DNA of 6,945 nucleotides from Treponema sp. (GTDB lineage Bacteria > Spirochaetota > Spirochaetia > Treponematales > Treponemataceae). The translations under genes and the position numbers were made by a program. The DNA lies in NCBI GenBank assembly GCA_016293645.1, contig JAEDDW010000088.1, positions 1 through 6,945 of the forward strand, in the 5' to 3' direction. Positions 1 to 5,856 of the stretch are shown in pieces. The stretch's first letter is position 1. Each line of letters opens with the position of its first letter. The notes under the pieces are model-generated. The model saw nothing but the letters and a program-made list of their open reading frames with translations. It was not told the origin of the DNA and made no database searches.

Positions 1-104
1 CAATCGTAATGTTCACATCAAGCTTCCTTGCAATGACAATCATTCCTGGTATACTTAACCTTTCAGATCCTAAGTTCATCAAACCAAAAGAAACAGATGA
101 ATGA
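1..104 (+). CDS. C-terminal end of a membrane protein, probably RND/MMPL-type exporter (partial)
   Basis: The third forward frame is open from the window edge to a TGA at 102-104, giving 33 residues. The visible part is a hydrophobic stretch (MFTSSFLAMTIIPGILNL) followed by a short polar, charged tail ending KPKETDE. This is the shape of a last transmembrane helix with a cytoplasmic tail. The Ser/Phe-rich helix followed by a Pro-Gly/Ala-Ile-Leu turn resembles the extreme C-terminus of RND-superfamily (MMPL) exporters. That family call is inference from a short tail and could be wrong; another polytopic transporter is possible. It is convergent with lon and is followed at once by a hairpin terminator, which supports a genuine gene end. 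The start and the bulk of the gene lie outside the window. Confidence 0.6.
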   Translation, partial: IVMFTSSFLAMTIIPGILNLSDPKFIKPKETDE

Positions 105-114
105 TAAAAGATGA

Positions 115-144
115 GCTTGCCGGACTTGTTCCGGCAAGCCTTTT
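115..144 (+). terminator. Rho-independent terminator of the partial upstream gene
   Basis: A perfect 10-bp stem (115-124 with 130-139, GCTTGCCGGA / TCCGGCAAGC) encloses the 5-base loop CTTGT. One C and then TTTT (141-144) follow. It begins 10 bases after the stop codon of the plus-strand gene, so it most likely ends that transcript. The U-tract is short and doubles as the left edge of the next palindrome. Confidence 0.75.
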
Positions 145-164
145 ACGGCCCGCGGGCCGTAAAA
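141..164. repeat. Perfect 24-bp palindrome in the convergent intergenic region
   Basis: Bases 141-152 are the exact reverse complement of 153-164, with a GC-rich core (ACGGCCCG/CGGGCCGT) flanked by TTTT and AAAA. As RNA it can fold to a 10-bp stem with a CGCG loop on either strand. It lies between two other hairpins in a region where two transcripts converge, so it may add to bidirectional termination. A two-fold symmetric protein-binding site is an alternative. The function is unproven. Confidence 0.7.
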
Positions 165-165
165 G

Positions 166-208
166 AAAAGGGGATTTCCTGAAATTCACTTTCAGGAAAT
201 CCCCTTTT
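166..208 (-). terminator. Strong bidirectional terminator downstream of lon
   Basis: A perfect 19-bp stem (166-184 with 190-208) encloses a 5-base loop, TTCAC. Read on the minus strand, the GGGGATTTCC stem is followed by TTTT, C and TTTT, a good U-tract 45 or more bases after the lon stop. Read on the plus strand, the stem ends in CCCC followed by six T (205-210), so it can also stop transcripts arriving from the left. It is the strongest hairpin in the window. Confidence 0.88.
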
Positions 209-252
209 TTCTACGCAAGCGTCGGGTTATGAACCCCATCTGCACGAATCAA

Positions 253-2658
253 TCAAAAAACAAAATCCATCACTTCCATCACATGGCTTACAGGAACAAA
301 TTTAATACCCTTCTTTACATGATCCGGAATGTCCGCAAGATCACGCTCATTGGCTTTTGGAATGATTATGGTCTTTATCTTGTTGCGTTTTGCAGCGACA
401 GTCTTCTCACGAAGTCCTCCTATAGGCAGAACCTGACCTGTAAGGCTAAGTTCTCCTGTCATGGCAAGATTTGGCTTGATTTTTTTGCCTGTCAAAAGAG
501 ACATGAAAGTCGTGGCCATCGTTATTCCGGCTGAAGGACCATCCTTTGGAGTTGCACCTTCAGGAATGTGGAGATGGATTGTATTTTCCTCAAACCACTT
601 GCTGTCCTTGATACCATTGTTTATTACGTGCTGCTTTACCCAGTTCATGGCAATCTGGGCGCTTTCCTTCATGACATCCCCCATCTGACCGGTAAGCTGG
701 AGCCCACCTTTGTCAGTCCTGAAGGCGATGCTTTCAAGCAGAAGGGTATCTCCACCCATGCTGGTCCAGGCCAGACCGATTGCAGTACCCGGCATGCTGG
801 CGGTCTTTATCTGGCTTTCATCAAAAACAGCCTTACCAAGATATTTTCGGACTTCAGCAACATCAACGGAAAAGGATTTTCTGTCGACGGCACTTGAAAT
901 GTCTTCTGCACCGCCCTTTCCTTTCTTTTCAAGAGCCTCAACCTGTTCAGTGACGATCTTGCGGTTGATCTTGTCGATGCACTTTTCGTAGTTTCTCATT
1001 CCGGCTTCACGGGCGTATTCTGTAGCAATGAGAGCAAGAGCCTGTTTCGTATACTTCACCTGATTTTTCTTGAGGCCGTTCTTCTCAAGATTCTTTGGAA
1101 CGATGTATTTCTTTGCGATCTCAATTTTTTCCTGATCGATATATCCGCTGAGCTCAATGATTTCAGCGCGGTCAAGGAGAGGCTGAGGAATTGTATCCAG
1201 CGTATTTGCCGTGAGGATGAAGAAAACATTGCTCAAATCAAAAGGAACGTCAAGATAAGTATCGCGGAAACTTGCATTCTGTTCAGGATCGAGAACTTCA
1301 AGCAAAGCGGCGCTAGGATCACCCTGGGCACTGGCATTCATCTTGTCGACTTCATCGATCATGAATACAGGAGACTTTGTTTTTGTAATCTTGAGTCCCT
1401 GAATTATCTGACCCGGCATGGAACCGATGTAAGTCCTTCTGTAACCCTTGATTTTTCCTTCGTCGTGTTCACCGCCGACACTGAAACGGTAGAATTTCTT
1501 GTTCATGGCACCGGCAATGGATTTACCTACGGAAGTCTTTCCGACTCCAGGAGGACCAACAAGAATCAATACGGACCCCTTTCCGTCGTGTTTGAGAAGA
1601 CGGACAGAAAGATATTCAACAATGCGTTTCTTAACATCATCAAGACCATAGTGATCGGCATCCAGGATCTTACGTGCACCTTCGAGGCTGTATTCTTCAA
1701 CAGGAACATCATTCCACGGCAGGGAAGTCAGTATCTCAAGGTAATTTCTGCTGAGATTGTATTCACTGTCATGAGGGTCAAGCATCTGGAATTTGGCAAG
1801 TTCACCATAGGCCGTCTCTTTTGCCTCCCCTTCAAGATTGAAAGAATCAAGCTTTTCCTTGAATTTCTGGTATTCGTTCTCTTTTGAACTTCCGGAAATA
1901 CCAAGTTCTTCCTGAATGCTTTTCAGTTCTTCCCGGAGGAAATATTCCCTCTGGTTTTTCTCAACCTTTTCGTTAAGCTCCATCTGGATCTTTTTCTGAA
2001 CGCGGAAGATTTCCTGTTCCTTCTTGATGTAAACAAGAACCTGCTCCATTCTCTGGCGTACGTTTGACATCTCAAGGATTTTCTGTTGTTCCGCCTTGTC
2101 GATGTTGAGGATTGAAACGATGAAGTCAGCAATTTTTCCTGGATGATCGATGTTCACCATGTTCAGCCTCATTTCCTCACTGAACATCGGATTGTTCTCA
2201 CTGATTTCCTTCATTTCACTGACAAGAGCACGGGTAAGAGCCTTTACCTCAAATGTGTCATCTTCCGTATCCTGCATGTATTCAACGGCAGCGGCAATTG
2301 GATTCTGACGGTTGAGGATCTTGCGGATCTTGAATCTTTCAAGGGTCGACACAAAGACATTCATTCCACCGTCAGGAAGATTGATTTTCTTTATAATCCT
2401 TGCGACAGTACCAACATTATGAAGGTCTACGGAAGTCGGATTGTCCTTGTCTTCCTTGAGCATGACGATACCAACATATCCGTCACCATTCATGGAATCT
2501 TCAATAACCTTGCTGTCCTCTTCTGAATTGATCATGAGGGGAGTAAAAATGCCTGGAAATATAGGTCTTCCGCCGATTGGCAGGATATTTAGTTTTATAG
2601 GGAGCGGTTTTTCAACCGGGAGTCCACCCAGAATATCATCTTTAGTTGCTATTTTCAT
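253..2658 (-). CDS. lon: ATP-dependent Lon protease (endopeptidase La)
   Basis: Cytoplasmic homo-oligomeric AAA+ serine protease that degrades misfolded and regulatory proteins. The 801 residues match a full-length bacterial LonA. They comprise an N-terminal substrate-binding domain (about 20-215, with LPIGGRPIFPG near its start), a coiled-coil linker (about 215-300, with REYFLREELKSIQEELG) and the AAA+ module. That module has Walker A GPPGVGKT (368-375), Walker B FMIDEVDK (432-439), a sensor-1 Asn in LTANTLD (about 485), an arginine-finger candidate in DRAE (R497) and sensor 2 in GMRNYEK (R555). The protease domain has catalytic Ser709 in KDGPSAG and Lys752 in REKTVAAK. The 43-residue spacing equals that of E. 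coli Lon (S679/K722). All key residues are present. The ATG at 2658 is the only usable start before an in-frame TGA at 2683-2685. No Shine-Dalgarno sequence precedes it, and promoter-like boxes sit directly against the ATG (separate entry). It lies 150 bases downstream of manA on the same strand and ends at a strong terminator. Confidence 0.98.
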   Translation of the reverse strand: MKIATKDDILGGLPVEKPLPIKLNILPIGGRPIFPGIFTPLMINSEEDSKVIEDSMNGDGYVGIVMLKEDKDNPTSVDLHNVGTVARIIKKINLPDGGMNVFVSTLERFKIRKILNRQNPIAAAVEYMQDTEDDTFEVKALTRALVSEMKEISENNPMFSEEMRLNMVNIDHPGKIADFIVSILNIDKAEQQKILEMSNVRQRMEQVLVYIKKEQEIFRVQKKIQMELNEKVEKNQREYFLREELKSIQEELGISGSSKENEYQKFKEKLDSFNLEGEAKETAYGELAKFQMLDPHDSEYNLSRNYLEILTSLPWNDVPVEEYSLEGARKILDADHYGLDDVKKRIVEYLSVRLLKHDGKGSVLILVGPPGVGKTSVGKSIAGAMNKKFYRFSVGGEHDEGKIKGYRRTYIGSMPGQIIQGLKITKTKSPVFMIDEVDKMNASAQGDPSAALLEVLDPEQNASFRDTYLDVPFDLSNVFFILTANTLDTIPQPLLDRAEIIELSGYIDQEKIEIAKKYIVPKNLEKNGLKKNQVKYTKQALALIATEYAREAGMRNYEKCIDKINRKIVTEQVEALEKKGKGGAEDISSAVDRKSFSVDVAEVRKYLGKAVFDESQIKTASMPGTAIGLAWTSMGGDTLLLESIAFRTDKGGLQLTGQMGDVMKESAQIAMNWVKQHVINNGIKDSKWFEENTIHLHIPEGATPKDGPSAGITMATTFMSLLTGKKIKPNLAMTGELSLTGQVLPIGGLREKTVAAKRNKIKTIIIPKANERDLADIPDHVKKGIKFVPVSHVMEVMDFVF

Positions 2659-2665
2659 ATTGATA

Positions 2666-2694
2666 AATATAATAAAAAAAAATCAAATTTACAA
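2666..2694 (-). promoter_or_regulatory. Putative lon promoter positioned for a leaderless transcript
   Basis: On the minus strand, TTGTAA (2694-2689) is followed after 17 bases by TATATT (2671-2666), with a nine-T run inside the spacer. Only seven bases separate the -10 box from the lon ATG, so transcription would start at or within a base or two of the start codon. The region is very AT-rich, so chance matches are likely. The correct 17-base spacing and the lack of any Shine-Dalgarno sequence make it credible but unproven. Confidence 0.5.
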
Positions 2695-2742
2695 ATATTT
2701 TGGCAGGAACTTTCAAACCTCAAAAGTCCGTCATGAAGCTGA

Positions 2743-2794
2743 ACTCCCGCAATTTTCAACATGCCCCATGACATCATTTGAAGGCTGCGGGAGT
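2743..2794 (-). other. Interrupted stem-loop between manA and lon
   Basis: ACTCCCGCA (2743-2751) pairs perfectly with TGCGGGAGT (2786-2794). After a 3x3 internal loop, TTCAA (2755-2759) pairs with TTGAA (2778-2782). The apical loop contains CATGCCCCATG. It starts 15 bases downstream of the manA stop. No T-run follows on the minus strand, so it is not a classical terminator. It could protect the manA 3' end, terminate weakly or with a factor, or be a regulatory fold. Confidence 0.45.
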
Positions 2795-2808
2795 ATGAAA
2801 CACATAGA

Positions 2809-3588
2809 TCAGCGGGTACTTTCCTTTGGAAGTATCCTCATTATTTTTAAATTACCTTCAGCATGGAATTCTTCCTCATTCTTGAAGGCAAAGATATCCT
2901 CTTTTTCTGCGTCAACTCCGTTTACTGAACCTTTTCCATCGAGGATAAAATAAAGACTTGCCATTTCAGAAGTTTTTTCAACATGGGAACCATCAACGTC
3001 AATCAATTCAAGTTCAAAGAAAGGACAATCAAAGCTCCCTTCAAATGGACCTATGTCATAGATTTCACTTTCATCGATACATGCAATTCCTTTCTCTATA
3101 TGGCATTCCCTTCCCCGCCCCCAGTCATAGAGACGGTAGGTTATGTCACTGGACTGCTGAACCTCAAGAAGGCGAAGGCCTCCACCGATGGCGTGAACTG
3201 TTCCGGCTGGAATGTAGATGAAATCCCCTGGCTTTACATCGGCATAGAAAAGCATATCTTCAATGGACTCATCTTCGATGGCCTCACGAAGTTCGTCAGG
3301 AGTATACTGGTCATTAAGGCCATAGACAAGCTGAGCACCTTTTTTTGCGGAAAGCACATACCAGCATTCAGTTTTGCCGCGGCTGTTCTCAAGACGGGAA
3401 GCAACATCATCGTTTGGGTGAACCTGGACGCTTAAAGTCTCATTAGCCTGGATGACCTTCACAAGGAGAGGATATTCCTCCCCAAGAAACTCATAGAACT
3501 CTTTCTGCATTCCATTTGGATGAGTGGATGCTATCCAATCCTCATAGCCCCAGATTTTTTCCGAGCGTATGGAATCAAGTTTAATCAT
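2809..3588 (-). CDS. manA: Class I mannose-6-phosphate isomerase (ManA type, compact)
   Basis: Zinc-dependent cytoplasmic enzyme interconverting mannose 6-phosphate and fructose 6-phosphate, linking mannose use or GDP-mannose supply to glycolysis. Visible features are the N-terminal KIWGYEDW motif (11-18), the metal-binding LSVQVHPND (Q55, H57), GKTECWYVL (E74), IPAGTVHAIG (H132) and QQSSDITYRLYDWGR with the active-site Arg at about 152. Together these match the zinc ligands and catalytic Arg of the short Firmicutes-type ManA. At 259 residues it is shorter than the roughly 315 of the Bacillus enzyme. It lacks an insert after the YRLYDW motif but keeps the C-terminal cupin-like portion (about 180-255). 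The ATG shares its A with the TAA of the upstream nucleotidyltransferase (TAATG). A GGGAG Shine-Dalgarno sequence lies inside the last codons of that gene, so the two are translationally coupled. The natural substrate could include other aldose phosphates. Confidence 0.93.
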   Translation of the reverse strand: MIKLDSIRSEKIWGYEDWIASTHPNGMQKEFYEFLGEEYPLLVKVIQANETLSVQVHPNDDVASRLENSRGKTECWYVLSAKKGAQLVYGLNDQYTPDELREAIEDESIEDMLFYADVKPGDFIYIPAGTVHAIGGGLRLLEVQQSSDITYRLYDWGRGRECHIEKGIACIDESEIYDIGPFEGSFDCPFFELELIDVDGSHVEKTSEMASLYFILDGKGSVNGVDAEKEDIFAFKNEEEFHAEGNLKIMRILPKESTR

Positions 3589-4496
3589 TATTTCTCCCAG
3601 AGTTTTTCAGGATAGTAACCGCTTGCGATCTTGGCGGCAATTTCCTGCTTGACGATTTCACGATCCTCAGGATAAGTCATACCGAACCATTTTTCAGAAG
3701 ATGTAAAGAATTTGATTGACCCTTCATTGTTTTTTGCAATGTCACTTGCGGCAACAGGGAGAAGAGCTTCTGTCTTTGGCTGTCCAAGTGAAGTTGCCTT
3801 GAAGTCATCCCAGTACTTGTGGAATCTTTCAAATGCCTTGAGGCTGAATCCAAAGAAATTCATGCTGACCCATTCTTTTCCTGTAAGCGGTTTGATTTCT
3901 CCATTGAGATCCGTTACGATTCCGTCGCCTTCATAATAGATCTTGGTATTTTCAACGATGGAATCCATGTATCCGTCCTTTACAGTACAGATACCACGGC
4001 TGACAGAACCGCTTTTGCTCATTGTATTTCCAAGAACATAGCCGACCATGGCATGTTCAGGAGAATCAGCTGGAATCGAAGCGAGGTGCTTTCCAAGGAT
4101 TTGAAAGGCTTCGGCACCGTAATAGTCATCGCTGTTGATCACTGCGAAAGGTGTCTTGATTGCTTTTTCTGCGCAAAGGACTGCATGGAGAGTTCCCCAT
4201 GGCTTTGTGCGTTCTGCGCCACGTGCAAGTTCTTCTGATGTAAGAAGGCTTTCCTTTGTCTGGAAAACATATTCAGCATCCATGTTTGCTGACACGCGGT
4301 CAAAAAGACGCTCGCGGAAATCCTTTTCAATATCAGGGCGGATGATGAACACTACTTTTCCGAATCCTGCCTTGCGTGCATCATATGCAGAGAAGTCAAG
4401 TAGGCACTCGCCGTTCTTTCCAACTGCGTCAATCTGTTTAACTCCGCCATAGCGGCTGCCCATTCCGGCTGCAAGAACTACCAATGTTGGTTTCAT
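3588..4496 (-). CDS. Sugar-phosphate nucleotidyltransferase (NDP-sugar pyrophosphorylase family)
   Basis: The 302-residue protein has the GT-A-like Rossmann nucleotidyltransferase fold, which joins a sugar 1-phosphate to an NTP and releases pyrophosphate. The N-terminal signature is LAAGMGSRYGGVKQ (8-21), with Lys20 where the family has its activating lysine. PWGTLHAV (99-106) forms part of the nucleotide pocket. NSDDYYG (121-127) supplies the metal-binding aspartate. VSRGIC (165-170) and EWVSMNFFGF (208-217) fit the sugar-binding half. No left-handed beta-helix acyltransferase domain follows, so it is a stand-alone pyrophosphorylase. The substrate cannot be read from the sequence. Coupling to manA suggests mannose 1-phosphate or a derived sugar, but no phosphomannomutase is present. 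The ATG at 4496 is chosen because AGGGG (4509-4505) lies eight bases upstream. An in-frame ATG immediately followed by TAA (4502-4497) directly precedes it. The gene has its own extended -10 promoter and is first of the two-gene unit. Confidence 0.85.
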   Translation of the reverse strand: MKPTLVVLAAGMGSRYGGVKQIDAVGKNGECLLDFSAYDARKAGFGKVVFIIRPDIEKDFRERLFDRVSANMDAEYVFQTKESLLTSEELARGAERTKPWGTLHAVLCAEKAIKTPFAVINSDDYYGAEAFQILGKHLASIPADSPEHAMVGYVLGNTMSKSGSVSRGICTVKDGYMDSIVENTKIYYEGDGIVTDLNGEIKPLTGKEWVSMNFFGFSLKAFERFHKYWDDFKATSLGQPKTEALLPVAASDIAKNNEGSIKFFTSSEKWFGMTYPEDREIVKQEIAAKIASGYYPEKLWEK

Positions 4497-4558
4497 TTAC
4501 ATAACCCCTAAAATAATAAAAATGCTAAGAAGAAAAACCATTGAACAGGTCTTTCATA

Positions 4559-4567
4559 ATTATAACA
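4559..4567 (-). promoter_or_regulatory. Extended -10 promoter for the nucleotidyltransferase-manA unit
   Basis: On the minus strand the sequence TGTTATAAT is a perfect extended -10 element (TGnTATAAT). It lies about 63 bases upstream of the nucleotidyltransferase ATG, giving a leader of about 55 bases. No good -35 box occurs at 17 bases (TTACAT only); TTGTTA occurs with a 20-base spacer. The box overlaps a small AACAAA/TTTGTT hairpin (4564-4579) in the short gap after the chromate-transporter stop. Confidence 0.6.
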
Positions 4568-4595
4568 AAATCATTTGTTTTATGTAACAATTTTT

Positions 4596-5168
4596 TCAAA
4601 GAAAAAATACTCCGAAAACAGCGCACATAAGGACAATGAAAACCGGATGAACTTTCGTTCTGAAAAGAATTCCAAGGCTTATGAGATAACAGACCATGGC
4701 CGGCCAGTTCAGCAGAAGACCAATGGTGTCATAGGAATTTACCTGAGGCCAGATGTCAAGTTTCAGCAGGGCCAGGGTGAACACCTGAATAAGCGCAATG
4801 AGAACAAGACCGCTTGTGGCAGGACGAATGACAGAAAACACGGATTTCACAACCGGTTTTTCCTGAAATTTGGAAAAGAACTTTGCAATGATCACGATTA
4901 CAAAAAGAGACGGAAGAACTTCTCCCATGGTGGCAACGATTCCGCCAAGAGGACCGTAAAGCTCAGTACCGATATAAGTTGCGATGTTGATTCCGATTGG
5001 GCCAGGAGTGCTTTCGCTGATGGCAAGCATGTTGTAGAATTTTTCCGCCGTAATGAGATGGTAATGCTCCACCAGTTCCTGCTGCATGAAAGTTGCGGCA
5101 ACAAGCCCTCCACCCACGGCAAAAAGTCCGATATAGAAAAAAATGAAAAACAGATGAAGCAATGTCAT
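4596..5168 (-). CDS. Chromate transporter family protein, second subunit (short-chain CHR)
   Basis: Inner-membrane protein of 190 residues, almost wholly hydrophobic, of the CHR family of anion transporters. Short CHR proteins occur as adjacent pairs that together equal one long CHR protein. The family signatures are the N-terminal FYIGLFAVGGGLVAATFMQQELVE (about 11-34) and STPGPIGINIATYIGTELYGPLGG (about 53-76). These are followed by several further membrane segments (about 85-98, 118-136, 148-168 and 173-190). Its ATG overlaps the TGA of the upstream CHR gene (ATGA), and GGAGG lies seven bases upstream inside that gene, so translation is coupled. Chromate export is known for some members. 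Other members have no tested substrate, and sulfate or other oxyanions are possible. The protein ends at the last hydrophobic segment with no polar tail. No strong terminator is visible between it and the next unit's promoter. Confidence 0.92.
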   Translation of the reverse strand: MTLLHLFFIFFYIGLFAVGGGLVAATFMQQELVEHYHLITAEKFYNMLAISESTPGPIGINIATYIGTELYGPLGGIVATMGEVLPSLFVIVIIAKFFSKFQEKPVVKSVFSVIRPATSGLVLIALIQVFTLALLKLDIWPQVNSYDTIGLLLNWPAMVCYLISLGILFRTKVHPVFIVLMCAVFGVFFL

Positions 5169-5737
5169 TTCAAGACCTCCGGATTTTTATCCCTGTTTCT
5201 TCTGACAAAATACAGAATGATACCAAGAGCTGCGGTTCCAAGAATCACGATGATGGTGCGGACATGAAAAAAATACACGGAAACAAAAGCAGCTGCATAA
5301 AGACAGAACCCAGGAATGTTTTTCACAGTTTTTTTGAACAGATTGATCACAGAATAAGTCAAAAGGGCCGCAACCCCCACATTGATTCCTGCCATGGCTT
5401 TTCTCACCCAGGGAATGGAATCGAAGTTCGAAATGAACCTTGCGATAAGCACGATGATTATTATGGATGGACTGACCATGCCCAAAGTTGCGGCGACGGC
5501 CCCGGGAGTTCCGGCTATCTTATGCCCGACAAAAGTAGAAACGTTGACGGCGATGATTCCAGGAGTTGTCTGGGCAATGGCATAGTAATCAAGAAGTTCT
5601 TCACTGGAAGTCCAGCCTTTTTTTTCAATGAGTTCACGCTCAAGGATCGGAAGCATTGTAAGTCCTCCGCCAAAAGTGATTGATCCTATCTTGAAAAAAG
5701 TTACATAGAGTTCAATTAGAGATTTGATGAGATTCAT
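5165..5737 (-). CDS. Chromate transporter family protein, first subunit (short-chain CHR)
   Basis: First gene of the CHR pair, also 190 residues and strongly hydrophobic, expected in the inner membrane as the partner of the downstream copy. Signatures are TFFKIGSITFGGGLTMLPILERELIEKKGW (about 13-42) and TTPGIIAVNVSTFVGHKIAGTPGA (about 57-80), the two conserved CHR blocks. Later membrane helices lie at about 90-105, 113-133, 143-157 and 160-177, followed by a basic C-terminal tail (RRNRDK) likely facing the cytoplasm. The copies have diverged: this one keeps FGGGxTMLP, whereas the other has VGGGLVAAT, as usual for heterodimeric pairs. The ATG at 5737 starts the protein at the normal family position. 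Upstream the frame reaches a stop at 5759-5761 with no other standard start. No Shine-Dalgarno sequence is present, and promoter-like boxes end seven bases before the ATG. The substrate is not proven by homology alone. Confidence 0.93.
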   Translation of the reverse strand: MNLIKSLIELYVTFFKIGSITFGGGLTMLPILERELIEKKGWTSSEELLDYYAIAQTTPGIIAVNVSTFVGHKIAGTPGAVAATLGMVSPSIIIIVLIARFISNFDSIPWVRKAMAGINVGVAALLTYSVINLFKKTVKNIPGFCLYAAAFVSVYFFHVRTIIVILGTAALGIILYFVRRNRDKNPEVLK

Positions 5738-5744
5738 GTCATAA

Positions 5745-5773
5745 AAAATATCATTAATTTATTGAAAATTCAA
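5745..5773 (-). promoter_or_regulatory. Putative promoter of the chromate-transporter operon, leaderless arrangement
   Basis: On the minus strand, TTGAAT (5773-5768) is followed after 17 bases by TATTTT (5750-5745). Seven bases then separate the -10 box from the ATG at 5737. This is the same geometry as at lon and predicts a transcript starting at the start codon. It fits the absence of a Shine-Dalgarno sequence. The region is AT-rich, so the call is provisional. Confidence 0.5.
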
Positions 5774-5774
5774 T
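5761..5774. promoter_or_regulatory. Inverted repeat shared by two divergent -35 boxes (operator candidate)
   Basis: ATTGAA (5761-5766) and TTCAAT (5769-5774) form a 6-bp dyad around AA. The left half supplies the -35 box of the plus-strand promoter and the right half that of the minus-strand promoter. A dimeric regulator here could govern both directions. The symmetry may also be no more than two TTGAA-type -35 boxes back to back. Confidence 0.35.
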
Positions 5775-5790
5775 TTTTGTAGAGTAAAAT
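5762..5790 (+). promoter_or_regulatory. Promoter of the kinase-like/BON gene
   Basis: TTGAAA (5762-5767), a 17-base spacer and TAAAAT (5785-5790) match the sigma-70 consensus at ten of twelve positions. Transcription would begin near 5797 and leave a leader of about 60 bases containing a GCTT/AAGC mini-dyad and a GGGAGG ribosome-binding site. It overlaps the divergent chromate-transporter promoter. Confidence 0.65.
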
Positions 5791-5856
5791 CATATAAGGC
5801 TTTTAAGCGGAACTCTAAACGCTGCATTTTTTTTACTTTATTTTCGGGAGGCGTCT

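Noticed and set aside
115..208. CRISPR array or tandem repeat
   Set aside because: The three units are unrelated inverted repeats with different sequences, not direct repeats with spacers.
229..1887. Several plus-strand open frames of 75-140 codons opposite lon
   Set aside because: They lie antisense to a clearly identified Lon with all catalytic motifs, have no ribosome-binding sites and show no family resemblance. They are shadows of lon codon usage.
2659..2808. CIRCE or other heat-shock operator upstream of lon
   Set aside because: No TTAGCACTC-N9-GAGTGCTAA-type repeat is present. The only dyad (2743-2794) has a different sequence and long spacing.
2441..2953. A plus-strand frame spanning the lon-manA spacer as a possible small gene
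   Set aside because: Most of it is antisense to lon and manA, there is no SD, and the Ser/Phe/Pro-rich composition is not protein-like. No small gene could be supported in 2659-2808 on either strand.
4564..4579. AACAAA/TTTGTT hairpin as a terminator of the CHR operon
   Set aside because: The stem is six AT-rich pairs with no U-tract and overlaps the extended -10 of the next unit, so termination is doubtful.
4501..4595. Riboswitch or structured leader ahead of the nucleotidyltransferase
   Set aside because: The leader is short, about 55 bases, and AT-rich. No conserved riboswitch core or stable stem was recognisable.
4575..5267. A 230-codon plus-strand frame across the second CHR gene
   Set aside because: The translation is a low-complexity mix of polar residues (Lys, Asn, His, Asp) typical of the antisense of a hydrophobic membrane protein. 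The minus-strand frame has clear CHR motifs and a coupled SD.
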